DNA of 64,000 nt from JALZUV01 sp964654855 (GTDB taxonomy: Bacteria; Pseudomonadota; Alphaproteobacteria; Rickettsiales; JALZUV01): positions 3,268-67,267 of the forward strand of contig CAZZJS010000009.1 in assembly GCA_964654855.1 (NCBI GenBank), written 5' to 3'. How positions within the stretch are numbered: position 1 is the first letter of the stretch; the number at the start of each line of letters is the position of its first letter. This document shows positions 36,002 through 45,067 of the stretch, piece after piece. A program made the position numbers and the translations under genes. The notes under the pieces were generated by a model, which ran no database searches, had not been told where the DNA came from, and saw only the letters and a program-made list of their open reading frames with translations.

Positions 36002-36085
36002 GTAGTTACTCTCGCGAATAGTATAATCGATTTACCCCCTCAACCGAAGGAGGCTTTTGTTAAGATTAGATGACAGCCAGCGCTC

Positions 36086-38989
36086 CTAAGCGGCCTTTTT
36101 ACTGCCACCGTTAGAGCCTTTTTTCTTAGACAAATACGGCTTTAACCACTGACCAGTAATTGAGCGTTTCTCTTTCACCACTTCTTCTGGCGTACCAGCA
36201 ACCACGAGTTCGCCGCCTTTATGGCCGCCACCGGGGCCGATATCAACGACCCAATCGGCCGTTTTGACCACATCGAGATTATGCTCAATAACCGTCACCG
36301 TGTTACCTGCATCAACCAAACGATGTAATACTTTCAATAGTTTAGCAATATCTTCACTATGCAAACCTGTTGTTGGTTCATCAAGGATGTAAAGCGTACG
36401 GCCTGTTGAACGTTTTGAAAGCTCGCGCGCCAACTTAATACGCTGTGCCTCACCACCCGAAAGCGTGGTAGCGGATTGACCAATGCCAATATAGCCCAGA
36501 CCAACCTCTTCCAATGCTTTGCATTTTTCCGCAATGGATGGATGCGCTTCAAAGAATTTAGCCGCCTCCTCTACTGTCATATTCAAAACGTCAGAAATGG
36601 ATTTATCTTTATACGTCACTTCCAGTGTTTCGCGATTATAGCGCGCGCCTTGGCAGACATCACATTTCACGTAAACATCGGGTAAAAAGTGCATTTCAAT
36701 TTTGATGACACCATCACCTTGGCAAGCCTCACAGCGGCCACCCTTCACGTTGAAGCTGAATCGACCAGATTTATAACCACGTGCTTTCGCTTCTGGCAAT
36801 TGCGCGAACCAATCACGAATCGGCGTGAATGCGCCTGTATAAGTCGCAGGGTTAGAGCGCGGAGTACGCCCAATTGGCGATTGATCAATCTCAATCACCT
36901 TATCGATAAACTCAAGGCCCGTAATCTTATCATGTGCACCCGGATGTGCTTTACTTCCGTGGAGTTTGCGCATCGTCGCCTTATAAAGCGTTTCAATTGT
37001 GAGACTTGATTTTCCGCCTCCTGATACACCTGTAATACAAGTCAGCGTAGCCAATGGAATAGTCACATCAATATCTTTAAGGTTATTCGCACGAGCGCCT
37101 TTAATGGTAATCGCCTTAATCTTCGACGTTTCACGACGTTTCTTCGGTACAGCGATTTCTTTTTTACCCGAGAGATACTGCCCCGTAATGGATTTTGGAT
37201 CATCCATCACTTCCTGCGCCGTGCCTTCTGAAACGATGATACCACCATGCACACCTGCACCTGGTCCCATATCAATCAGATAATCTGATTCTTTCATCGT
37301 ATCTTCATCATGCTCAACCACCACGACCGTATTACCAAGGTCGCGTAGGTTTTTGAGTGTACTTAACAGGCGCTCATTATCACATTGATGTAAGCCAATC
37401 GAAGGCTCATCCAGCACGTAAAGCACGCCAGAAAGGCCAGAGCCAATTTGCGAAGCTAAACGGATACGCTGCGATTCACCACCTGAAAGCGTACCAGATT
37501 CACGGCTAAGTGTTAGGTAATCCAAGCCCACATTATTGAGGAAACCTAAACGAGCGCGTAGTTCTTTGAGCACCTTCTCACCAATTTGTTGATGTGTTTT
37601 GCTAAGTTTCTTTTCAATCTTAATGAACCAATCAACCGCTTCTTCAATCGATAAGCGACAAATCTCACCAATATGGCGATCTGCCACTTTCACACAGAGC
37701 GCTTCTTTATTCAAACGATAGCCATCACACGCTTCACATGGGCTAATATCTTGATATTTACCCAACTCCTCGCGCACATAATCGCTTTCCGTTTCTGCAG
37801 CTTTACGCGTGAGCGAGGGGATCACTCCTTCAAACGGCTTATTGCTCGCAAAGGTACGCAATCCATCATTATATTTAATCTTTACAACTTCTTCACCAGA
37901 ACCATAAAGAAGCACTTCTCGTATTTCTTCAGGCAAATCTTTCCACGGGATCATTGGGTTAAAGCCGAAATGCTGCGACAAACCTTCAATCGTTTGCTTA
38001 TAATATTTCGTTTGCGTGTTCGCCCATGGTGCAATCGCATCATCCATCAGTGATTTCTTAGGATCGGGTACGATCAAATCAGGTACAAAGAAAATTTCTG
38101 TTCCTAGGCCATCACACTCTTTACACGCACCATATGGGCTGTTGAATGAGAATAAACGTGGCTCAATCTCATCAATCGTAAAACCACTTTCAGGGCAAGC
38201 AAACTTGCTTGAAAGCAAGATAAACTCGCTCTCTCCGCCTTTCTTGGTGGGCAATACTTCAACCATCACAAGGCCGCTACCGGTATTTACCGCTGTTTCC
38301 ATTGAATCAGCAAGGCGCACCTCAATATCGTCTTTAATCACCAAACGATCAACGATGACTTCAATTTCATGCTTCTTATTCTTATCGAGCTTCGGCAGCT
38401 CATCATCAAATTTATAGACTTCACCGTTGATACGAACACGCTGAAAACCCGCCTTTTGCGCCGCAATCAACTCACCATGATGCTCACCTTTACGGCCACG
38501 CACCACCGGGGCTAGCAGATGGAACTTCGTGCCTTCAGGCAATTCCATCACCTTATCTACCATTTGGCTAACTGTTTGGCTTTCAATCGGTTTACCCGTC
38601 GCTGGGGAGTATGGAACACCAATACGTGCATAAAGCAAACGCAGATAATCATAGATCTCCGTCACCGTGCCCACAGTTGAGCGCGGGTTCTTACTAGTCG
38701 TCTTTTGGTCAATTGCAATAGCAGGTGATAATCCAGTGATGCTTTCCACATCTGGCTTATCTTGAATATTCAAAAACTGGCGCGCATAGGCAGAGAGGCT
38801 CTCCACATAACGGCGCTGCCCCTCGGCATAGATAGTATCAAATGCTAGCGAGGACTTACCAGAACCAGAAAGCCCCGTCACCACCACCAATTGATTCTTA
38901 GGAATATCTACATCTACATTTTGCAGATTATGTTCTTTCGCGCCACGGACGCGGATAAAAGGATCACTCGGATTTTCTAATGCTGACAT
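36086..38989 (-). CDS. uvrA: UvrA, excinuclease ABC subunit A
   Basis: Damage-recognition ATPase of nucleotide excision repair. 967 residues. Two ABC modules: Walker A GLSGSGKSS near the N-terminus and GVSGGGKSS in the second half; signatures LSGGESQRIRLA and LSGGEAQRIKLA. Cys-rich zinc modules (CKEC...CEAC and CEACQGDG...CDVCQG) are present. ATG 38989 is preferred because AAGG lies 5 nt upstream and it matches the family start; an in-frame ATG at 39022 adds 11 residues. The C-terminus has a Lys/Ser tail. Confidence 0.96.
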   Translation of the reverse strand: MSALENPSDPFIRVRGAKEHNLQNVDVDIPKNQLVVVTGLSGSGKSSLAFDTIYAEGQRRYVESLSAYARQFLNIQDKPDVESITGLSPAIAIDQKTTSKNPRSTVGTVTEIYDYLRLLYARIGVPYSPATGKPIESQTVSQMVDKVMELPEGTKFHLLAPVVRGRKGEHHGELIAAQKAGFQRVRINGEVYKFDDELPKLDKNKKHEIEVIVDRLVIKDDIEVRLADSMETAVNTGSGLVMVEVLPTKKGGESEFILLSSKFACPESGFTIDEIEPRLFSFNSPYGACKECDGLGTEIFFVPDLIVPDPKKSLMDDAIAPWANTQTKYYKQTIEGLSQHFGFNPMIPWKDLPEEIREVLLYGSGEEVVKIKYNDGLRTFASNKPFEGVIPSLTRKAAETESDYVREELGKYQDISPCEACDGYRLNKEALCVKVADRHIGEICRLSIEEAVDWFIKIEKKLSKTHQQIGEKVLKELRARLGFLNNVGLDYLTLSRESGTLSGGESQRIRLASQIGSGLSGVLYVLDEPSIGLHQCDNERLLSTLKNLRDLGNTVVVVEHDEDTMKESDYLIDMGPGAGVHGGIIVSEGTAQEVMDDPKSITGQYLSGKKEIAVPKKRRETSKIKAITIKGARANNLKDIDVTIPLATLTCITGVSGGGKSSLTIETLYKATMRKLHGSKAHPGAHDKITGLEFIDKVIEIDQSPIGRTPRSNPATYTGAFTPIRDWFAQLPEAKARGYKSGRFSFNVKGGRCEACQGDGVIKIEMHFLPDVYVKCDVCQGARYNRETLEVTYKDKSISDVLNMTVEEAAKFFEAHPSIAEKCKALEEVGLGYIGIGQSATTLSGGEAQRIKLARELSKRSTGRTLYILDEPTTGLHSEDIAKLLKVLHRLVDAGNTVTVIEHNLDVVKTADWVVDIGPGGGHKGGELVVAGTPEEVVKEKRSITGQWLKPYLSKKKGSNGGSKKAA

Positions 38990-39106
38990 ATTCGCCTTTG
39001 CTTGTACTTCTTTGAAGGGCATGCACTCTAGCTAAGTTTCCACTGGCATACCAGCGATAATTGCGCTATTCCTTCACAAAATTAATAAAAATAAAGTGAG
39101 GGCAGC

Positions 39107-39616
39107 ATGGCTGGTAGCATCAATAAAGTAACTTTAATCGGTAATGTGGGCAACGAACCTGAGATTCGTCAGACTCAAGACGGCCGCGAGCTTGCCAACC
39201 TTTCTATCGCTACATCGGATAGCTGGCGCGATAAAAACACCGGCGAACGCCGCGAAAAAACTGAATGGCACCGTGTAGTAGTCTTTAACGAAGGCCTTGT
39301 TAAAGTGATTAAGAATTACGTTCATAAAGGCTCGAAACTTTACATTGAAGGCGCACTTCAAACGCGTAAATGGACAGGTAATGATGGCGTTGAGAAATAC
39401 ACAACAGAAGTGGTTCTCCAAGGTTTTAACGGCAACTTGACGATGCTAGATAGCAAAGGTAGCTCTGGCGGGAATTATAATCAAGATAATGGCGGCTATA
39501 ACCAGAACCAAGGCCAGCAACAGGCGGCATCGCCGGCATTTGGTCAAGTGCCAAGCGGCAATGCAAGCAACGCTCCTGCAGCCGCGCCTGAATTAGACGA
39601 CGAAATTCCGTTCTAG
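39107..39616 (+). CDS. ssb: Single-stranded DNA-binding protein
   Basis: Coats ssDNA in replication and repair. 169 residues: OB fold in 1-110 (NKVTLIGNVG, EWHRVVVFN, YIEGALQTRKW), a Gly/Asn/Gln-rich linker (~120-155) and the partner-binding acidic tip DDEIPF. GAGGG lies a few nt before ATG. Divergent from uvrA, an arrangement conserved in many proteobacteria and fitting a shared DNA-repair role. Confidence 0.97.
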   Translation: MAGSINKVTLIGNVGNEPEIRQTQDGRELANLSIATSDSWRDKNTGERREKTEWHRVVVFNEGLVKVIKNYVHKGSKLYIEGALQTRKWTGNDGVEKYTTEVVLQGFNGNLTMLDSKGSSGGNYNQDNGGYNQNQGQQQAASPAFGQVPSGNASNAPAAAPELDDEIPF

Positions 39617-39634
39617 TTTTGAGGTTATCCACTC

Positions 39635-40213
39635 ATGGATAAATTAAAATTTTGGGGTGTAGCGGTTGGATTTATCGCCTTTTTATGGCTTTTATCTCCC
39701 GATCCTGAGGAACCTAAAACAGGAACCGACTTTACCCAAACTGAAGCCACAATAAGAGGTCAGGATGGGCTTAGCATTCCTGATCCGCTCAGTGCACCAC
39801 AAACAATGTCCTTTAAAACGGGAAAGGTGCCTATCACAACGCGAGGCGGCACCCTGCCCCTTGTTTTGGGTTTTGCTCACACTTACCAGCAACAATCAGC
39901 AGGGCTGATGCATTATCGCATTTGGCCTAAATATATGCATGGACTGCTCTTTCTTTTTGAACAAGAAGACACATACAGCATGTGGATGAAGAATACTTAT
40001 CTACCCCTCGATATTGCTTTTATTGACCGCAATGGTCGTATCGTTGAAATTACAACCAATACCACGCCAGAGTCTCAATTGCCGATTAAGGCACCTAAAC
40101 CAGTATTAGCGGTGCTAGAAATCCCAGCGGGGAGTGCGAAAAAATGGAATCTACAAAAAGGCGATCAATTACGTCTCAAATATTTCCGTTCTTCCTTGCC
40201 AGCCTCGCGCTAA
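39635..40213 (+). CDS. DUF192 family protein, membrane-anchored
   Basis: 192 residues. An N-terminal hydrophobic anchor or signal (~5-20), then a full DUF192 domain (~65-188): GLMHYRIWP, GLLFLF, MWMKNTYLPLDIAFID, RNGRIVEI and the VLEIPAGSA end. DUF192 has no firmly assigned function. Follows ssb by 18 bp. A second, degenerate DUF192-type gene starts 70 bp before its end, so the two are read in different frames across that overlap. Confidence 0.85.
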   Translation: MDKLKFWGVAVGFIAFLWLLSPDPEEPKTGTDFTQTEATIRGQDGLSIPDPLSAPQTMSFKTGKVPITTRGGTLPLVLGFAHTYQQQSAGLMHYRIWPKYMHGLLFLFEQEDTYSMWMKNTYLPLDIAFIDRNGRIVEITTNTTPESQLPIKAPKPVLAVLEIPAGSAKKWNLQKGDQLRLKYFRSSLPASR

Positions 40214-40839
40214 TTTTTCTCTCATGGCAAGCAGCGGCATCCTTTGTTTATGCTCGCACACCAGTGACGATTTATCCTATTGCCGCACCAATTGACGTCA
40301 AACAAGCACGCTCTGGATCTGATCAGGCTCGTCCGCGCATTCACTCGCTAACACCGATCGAGCTAACAGCAGAGATACGCCCTGCCACTTCTTTTCAAAG
40401 CCCCTCTATGTATCTGACTCAACCGTTAGAAGGCAATCAAGCCTACCTCATTCCTTTGCCAGACTTAGAGCGCGAAGCAGCTCAAAAAGTGCAGCGACGC
40501 ATTCGCAAACAAGAAACGCTCTATCCGATTCCAATCCAAAAACCAGAGGCACCCAAAGAAACCGCACCATTACTCAACACAGAACTTGCCAACCGCCATC
40601 GTATTGAACCGGCTAATGTTTATAGCGCCGTTGATGTGATTGCGATTAATGCACAAGGGTTCATTATTGAAATTTGGCCTAATCTAAATTTAAGCCAGCT
40701 CCAAGCCCCATTGCTTTTACCTAAACATAGCCATGCTGTGCTTTACTTAGCGGCTAATCGAGCTGGTCAGTTAGGCATTACTCCGAAAGATCGTATAGAA
40801 AATCAACTTTTCACTCCGCCACCGGTATCGCTTCAATAA
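40144..40839 (+). CDS. Divergent DUF192-like paralogue
   Basis: 231 residues with a signal or anchor (~12-36). The C-terminal ~75 residues align by eye with the end of the preceding DUF192 protein: VDVIAINAQGFIIEI against LDIAFIDRNGRIVEI, then HAVLYLAANRAGQLGITPKDRI against LAVLEIPAGSAKKWNLQKGDQL. The core GLM...MWMKNT half is missing or replaced by a Pro/Glu/Arg-rich insert. Start ATG 40144 lies inside the previous gene with GGGGAG 9 nt upstream; no later in-frame start keeps the signal. Convergent 29-bp overlap with acpS. Confidence 0.7.
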   Translation: MESTKRRSITSQIFPFFLASLALIFLSWQAAASFVYARTPVTIYPIAAPIDVKQARSGSDQARPRIHSLTPIELTAEIRPATSFQSPSMYLTQPLEGNQAYLIPLPDLEREAAQKVQRRIRKQETLYPIPIQKPEAPKETAPLLNTELANRHRIEPANVYSAVDVIAINAQGFIIEIWPNLNLSQLQAPLLLPKHSHAVLYLAANRAGQLGITPKDRIENQLFTPPPVSLQ

Positions 40840-41236
40840 GCACATGCGCTTGGGCATAAGGGTACTCATCGCTCAACGTTAAATGGATAACTGGCTTATA
40901 ACGGCTTTCATCAACTAGCTGATTCAGCTTCATCAGCGCGCTACCTTTAAGCTCTAGCGTGGGTTTGCCTGAAGGCAAATTCACCACGCCCATATCTTTA
41001 TGGAAAACTCCTTCGCGAAACCCGGTGCCTAACGCTTTGGCGCAAGCTTCTTTCGCGGCGAATCGTTTCGCATAGGTGCTAGCCAATCCATTACGCTCTC
41101 CCCCACCTTTACGACGTTGGGCTTTTGCTTGCTCTGCATCGGTGAAGACGCGATTTTCAAATCGCTCACCAAAACGCTCCAACGATTTTTCAATTCGGCG
41201 AATATCTGTCATATCATGTCCGGTACCGACGATCAT
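40811..41236 (-). CDS. acpS: Holo-[acyl-carrier-protein] synthase
   Basis: Transfers 4'-phosphopantetheine from CoA to apo-ACP. 141 residues. The Mg-binding Asp in GTGHDMTDIRRIE (canonical GxDxxxxxRIE) and the FAAKEACAKALG motif with its catalytic Glu are present. Overlaps pdxJ by 4 bp (ATGA). It ends the rsh-pdxJ-acpS unit; the lepB-rnc-era genes that often follow acpS in alphaproteobacteria are not here. Confidence 0.93.
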   Translation of the reverse strand: MIVGTGHDMTDIRRIEKSLERFGERFENRVFTDAEQAKAQRRKGGGERNGLASTYAKRFAAKEACAKALGTGFREGVFHKDMGVVNLPSGKPTLELKGSALMKLNQLVDESRYKPVIHLTLSDEYPYAQAHVLIEAIPVAE

Positions 41237-41943
41237 ACTCGCGCCTCTTCCATCAAATGCACCATTTGTTTAATCGCCGCCGCTAATCCGAACGATACCG
41301 CTTCTCCTACCAAAAAATGCCCAATATTCAGCTCTACTACCTCTGGCAATGCGGCAATGGGCATCACATTATCAAAGCGCAACCCATGCCCAGCATGGCA
41401 CTCTAACCCTAATTCAGATGTTAGTTTTGCTGCTTGCGTTAAACGCTCCAGCTCGCCTTCAGCACCTTCTGCATAAGCCCCTGTATGCAGCTCAATCACA
41501 GGCGCACCGATAGCAGCACTGGCCTTAAGTTGTATTTCGCTTGGATCCACAAACATGGAAACCCGAATACCCGCTTGCGTAAAAGGCTTTATATATTCCG
41601 CTAATCGCGCTTGCTGGCCAACCACATCTAATCCACCTTCGGTCGTCACTTCTTCACGCTTTTCCGGCACAAGGCACACTGCATGTGGCATAACCTCTAG
41701 TGCAATTTCCTGCATTTCATCCGTTGCAGCCATTTCAAAATTCAACGGCACGTCCAACTCTGCTTTCAAGCGGCGCATATCCTCATCACGAATGTGACGT
41801 CGGTCTTCGCGCAAATGTGCAGTGATACCGTCTGCTCCTGCTTCTTGCGCCAATAAAGCTGCTTCGACGGGACAAGGGTGTACGCCGCCTCTCGCGTTAC
41901 GCAACGTCGCTACATGGTCAATATTCACACCGAGTCTAAGCAT
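41233..41943 (-). CDS. pdxJ: Pyridoxine 5'-phosphate synthase
   Basis: Condenses 1-deoxyxylulose-5-phosphate with 3-amino-1-hydroxyacetone phosphate, the ring-closing step of vitamin B6 synthesis. 236 residues. LGVNIDHVATLRNARGG at the N-terminus, HLREDRRHI and ELHTGAYA and GHGL motifs match PdxJ, a TIM barrel. Follows rsh after 5 bp and overlaps acpS. Its product, PLP, is the cofactor of the desulfurases at the window start. Confidence 0.96.
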   Translation of the reverse strand: MLRLGVNIDHVATLRNARGGVHPCPVEAALLAQEAGADGITAHLREDRRHIRDEDMRRLKAELDVPLNFEMAATDEMQEIALEVMPHAVCLVPEKREEVTTEGGLDVVGQQARLAEYIKPFTQAGIRVSMFVDPSEIQLKASAAIGAPVIELHTGAYAEGAEGELERLTQAAKLTSELGLECHAGHGLRFDNVMPIAALPEVVELNIGHFLVGEAVSFGLAAAIKQMVHLMEEARV

Positions 41944-41948
41944 CTCGC

Positions 41949-44105
41949 TTACTCCTGATACCTTTCCACTGTTTGCACCGTTTTAAGGTTCCGCATACTG
42001 GCAATAATATGGTTGAGATGTTCAGTATCGCTCACTTCCAAATCGACCAGCACTTCAAAGAAATCGATATTACGGTTGATGATTTTGAAATTAGTAATAT
42101 TCCCTTCGTCGCGAGCAATGGAATTAGCGATTGAAGCTAGCCCACCTTTAGAGTGACTCACATTAGCGCGAATACGCCCAATATGCCGCGTTTCGCCACT
42201 ACTATCCCAAGAAACATCAATCCAGCGTTCTGGCGTTTCCGTGAAATTATCTAATGTATCGCAATCAGTCGTATGGATGGTCACACCGCGCCCCGTCGTC
42301 ACAATGCCCACAATCGTATCTCCCGGAATAGGATGGCAGCAGCCCGCATAATGAATCGCCATGCCAGGAATCAACCCGCGAATCGGCATTGATTCCTTTT
42401 TAGGTTCTTTCTTACGGCTAGTAATCCGCTCAAATAGATTAAAATCTTTTTTCTTCTTTTTATTCGCCTGCTCTGGCAGCAGCAGATCAATCACCTGCGT
42501 ACGGTTCAGAATTCCCTCTCCCACCTCAGCATAAATATCATCCACTTGCTTGCGGTCCATCTCTTTGAGTAATGGCTCCAGCAATTTATCGGTCAGGTCT
42601 TTACCTGATTCCTGCTTATAGAGCTTGCTAAGCAAAGATCGCCCTAGATTCACATATTCATCACGCTGGCGAGAGCGGATAAATTTACGAATTTCTGAAC
42701 GAGCCTTACCTGTAACCACAAAACGTTCCCATGCAGGCGATGGGGTTTGCGTTTTATTGGTGATAATTTCAATTTGATCGCCATTTCGCAAACGTGTTTT
42801 AAGCGGCACAATCCGGCCATTAATTTTCGCACCTACGCATGTATTACCGACACCTGAATGCACAGCATAAGCAAAATCAACTGGAGTCGCCCCACGCGGT
42901 AGAGACTCAATATCACCCTTTGGCGTAAAACAAAATACCTGATCATGGTACATTTCAAGTTTGGTATTTTCGAGAAAATCTTCAGGATTGGCGGCCTGTT
43001 CCACAATCTCTAACAACTCACGAATCCAGCGGAACTGCTTACCATCCTTAGCAACCTGCCCTTGTCCATCGCCCTTATAAGCCCAATGCGCTGCCAAACC
43101 ATATTCGGCAATATCATGCATATGATGCGTACGTATTTGCACTTCGATACGCTGTTGCTGTGGACCAATCACCGACGTATGCAGCGACTGATAGCCATTT
43201 CGTTTTGGTGTAGAAATATAATCTTTAAAATAGCCCGGCACTGTATGATAAGCTGAATGGATAAGCCCTAGTGCGTGATAGCAATCAGCTTCATTCTCAA
43301 CAATAATACGATAAGCAATAATATCGCCTAGCTGTTCAAAGCCGATATTTTTACGCTCCATCTTTTTCCAAATAGAATATGGCTTTTTTTCACGCCCAAA
43401 GACTTCGTAATTCTTTAAGCCACCTTCTTTGAGCTTTCCTTCAATTTGCAAGCGGCTCTTTTCAATCGTCGCACGCCCTTTTTCACGAAGAAACTTTAAG
43501 CGATTTGTGATTGATTCTCGCGCCTCAGGAAAAAGTTGTGTAAAAGCTAAGTCCTGCAATTCTTCTTTAATACGCCGCATCCCGATTCGTTCTGCCAAAG
43601 CGGCATAAATCTCGATCGTCTCACGCGCGATTCGTTTGCGCTTCTCTGGTTTTTTAATGTAGTGGATCGTTTGCATATTATGCAGTCGATCAGCAAGCTT
43701 TACGATCAGCACTCGCAAATCCTCTGACATTGCCACGACCAGTTTACGGAAATTTTCTGCCTGTTTAGAATGGACAGTATTGGTTTCTAGCTGAGAAAGC
43801 TTCGTCACCCCATCAACGAGTTTAGCAATCTCCTTACCAAATAATTCTTCAATCTCTTCGAGCGTAGCATCCGTATCTTCCACTGTATCATGCAAAAGCG
43901 CCGTGATAATGGTCGAAACATCTAACTTATAGTGAGTGAGCACCATCGCCACCTCTAGCGGATGCGTAAAATACGGATCACCCGAAGCACGCGTTTGCGA
44001 CCCATGTGCTTTCATCGCAAACACATAGGCACGATTGACCAAATCCTCATCTACACCGGGATCATAGGCCTTAATTTTATCAATTAACTCATCTTGACGT
44101 ATCAT
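41949..44105 (-). CDS. rsh: Bifunctional (p)ppGpp synthetase/hydrolase, RelA/SpoT (Rsh)
   Basis: Makes and degrades the stringent-response alarmone. 718 residues. The hydrolase HD motif is intact (HDTVEDT, His72-Asp73), so degradation should be active. The synthetase part has the RNGYQSLHTSV segment (~300-312). TGS domain at ~390-450 and ACT domain at ~640-718 complete the long-form Rsh layout. AGGGTG lies 7 nt before ATG. rsh-pdxJ-acpS order is typical of alphaproteobacteria. Confidence 0.95.
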   Translation of the reverse strand: MIRQDELIDKIKAYDPGVDEDLVNRAYVFAMKAHGSQTRASGDPYFTHPLEVAMVLTHYKLDVSTIITALLHDTVEDTDATLEEIEELFGKEIAKLVDGVTKLSQLETNTVHSKQAENFRKLVVAMSEDLRVLIVKLADRLHNMQTIHYIKKPEKRKRIARETIEIYAALAERIGMRRIKEELQDLAFTQLFPEARESITNRLKFLREKGRATIEKSRLQIEGKLKEGGLKNYEVFGREKKPYSIWKKMERKNIGFEQLGDIIAYRIIVENEADCYHALGLIHSAYHTVPGYFKDYISTPKRNGYQSLHTSVIGPQQQRIEVQIRTHHMHDIAEYGLAAHWAYKGDGQGQVAKDGKQFRWIRELLEIVEQAANPEDFLENTKLEMYHDQVFCFTPKGDIESLPRGATPVDFAYAVHSGVGNTCVGAKINGRIVPLKTRLRNGDQIEIITNKTQTPSPAWERFVVTGKARSEIRKFIRSRQRDEYVNLGRSLLSKLYKQESGKDLTDKLLEPLLKEMDRKQVDDIYAEVGEGILNRTQVIDLLLPEQANKKKKKDFNLFERITSRKKEPKKESMPIRGLIPGMAIHYAGCCHPIPGDTIVGIVTTGRGVTIHTTDCDTLDNFTETPERWIDVSWDSSGETRHIGRIRANVSHSKGGLASIANSIARDEGNITNFKIINRNIDFFEVLVDLEVSDTEHLNHIIASMRNLKTVQTVERYQE

Positions 44106-44166
44106 GCCATATCACCCTAACCGCATCGACGCGGGAGTAAAGTATTCTCGTATATCCCCCGAGTAA

Positions 44167-44697
44167 TTATGGGTAAATAAAGCCGCTCACCTTGTAAGGT
44201 GAGCCAAAATGTCCGCCATGTGGGTTCCAAAACACCGCTTGCGACCAATCGCCAGCTTTGGATACATCTTTCACTCGCATATAATCATAAGCCATCATCC
44301 GGGTTTTACGGTCCCACCCCCAGTTAGTATGCGTCACATTAATTTCACGCTCATTCACAAGATCGGTCACAACGGCTAAATGGCCTAGCGATAAGCGCCG
44401 CGTTTTGGAAAGCACCATTACCGCTCCCGGCTTTGGGTCTTTAAAACGTTTTTCTGGATCTGCCTGACGCCACCAAGTATGCGCATCACCACGAATTTGA
44501 ATACCAGAGGCACGGCGCGCAAAAGGCACACACTGCTCATGTTGATCGGTTTTCTTTCCTTTAGCATATGGCGAGTAAACAACAGTGTGAGTCTCACCAC
44601 CACTACGACCGTCAAAATAGCTGCAAGACGTCAGCAAAGTAAGAATACAAAAAGAAAGTAATAGTCGCACGAATACCCAAATCGCTGATTTAAACAA
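44167..44697 (-). CDS. CHAP-domain lipoprotein (putative peptidoglycan amidase)
   Basis: 176 residues. A lipobox LLTSC puts the acylated Cys at 25, so it should be anchored to an envelope membrane. The CHAP domain has catalytic Cys56 (EQCVPFAR), His106 (LGHLAVV) and a following Asn125 (HTNWGW). CHAP enzymes cleave peptide bonds in peptidoglycan or related amide bonds. It is probably a cell-wall remodelling enzyme, but the substrate is not shown. Confidence 0.82.
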   Translation of the reverse strand: MFKSAIWVFVRLLLSFCILTLLTSCSYFDGRSGGETHTVVYSPYAKGKKTDQHEQCVPFARRASGIQIRGDAHTWWRQADPEKRFKDPKPGAVMVLSKTRRLSLGHLAVVTDLVNEREINVTHTNWGWDRKTRMMAYDYMRVKDVSKAGDWSQAVFWNPHGGHFGSPYKVSGFIYP

Positions 44698-44722
44698 TTA
44701 AACTCATCATGTAATAGATACA

Positions 44723-44767
44723 AAAAAGGCTATCGGTAAGCTTCTAAACTCATCCAATAGCCTTTTT
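44723..44767. terminator. Bidirectional intrinsic terminator
   Basis: 11-bp arms AAAAAGGCTAT / ATAGCCTTTTT with a 23-nt loop and T runs on either strand. On the minus strand it follows the DUF5679 gene by 16 bp and precedes the CHAP gene, so it separates the two units. Confidence 0.8.
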
Positions 44768-44783
44768 ATGTATTTTTCTTAGA

Positions 44784-44978
44784 CTAGTATGCTTTTTTAA
44801 CGCCTGCAGCCATTGCCTTCTCAGCATTGTCTTTCGACATCATCGCACAAAGCGTTACCTTCTCGTCGCAAGGGCAAGAACCCTTCGCCATAAAGCCGCC
44901 TTTTTTTGTTTGGTGCATTTCAGGGTTTTTCATTTCAACACCCTTTTTCTTACATTTTACGCAATACGCTGAAACCAT
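44784..44978 (-). CDS. DUF5679-type small zinc-ribbon-like protein
   Basis: 64 residues. CVKC (Cys6, Cys9) and CPC (Cys35, Cys37) plus Cys44 suggest a small zinc-binding fold. YCVKCKKKGVEMKNP and GSCP resemble DUF5679 proteins, which have no assigned role. GGAG lies 7 nt before ATG. It has its own promoter carrying a perfect 12-bp palindrome (45002-45030) and its own terminator, so it is a monocistronic, probably regulated gene. Confidence 0.8.
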   Translation of the reverse strand: MVSAYCVKCKKKGVEMKNPEMHQTKKGGFMAKGSCPCDEKVTLCAMMSKDNAEKAMAAGVKKAY

Positions 44979-45001
44979 TTTCGAACTCCGTTATTTTTGT
45001 T

Positions 45002-45030
45002 ATTCTACCTGTACCGGTACATCCTAACAC
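45002..45030 (-). promoter_or_regulatory. Promoter of the DUF5679 gene with a palindromic operator
   Basis: On the minus strand TAGAAT (45002-45007) is a good -10, but the -35 at 17 bp is poor (GTGTTA). The perfect palindrome TGTACCGGTACA (45010-45021) fills the spacer. A dimeric regulator bound there could repress or remodel the promoter. The regulator is not identifiable. Confidence 0.45.
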
Positions 45031-45067
45031 ATCTGACACCTGAAAATCACATTTTTCTTTTAGGAGA

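Noticed and set aside
36002..36085. Terminator-like CCTC...GAGG followed by CTTTTG on the plus strand between uvrA and the His-rich protein gene
   Set aside because: The stem is four pairs and points away from the minus-strand genes on either side.
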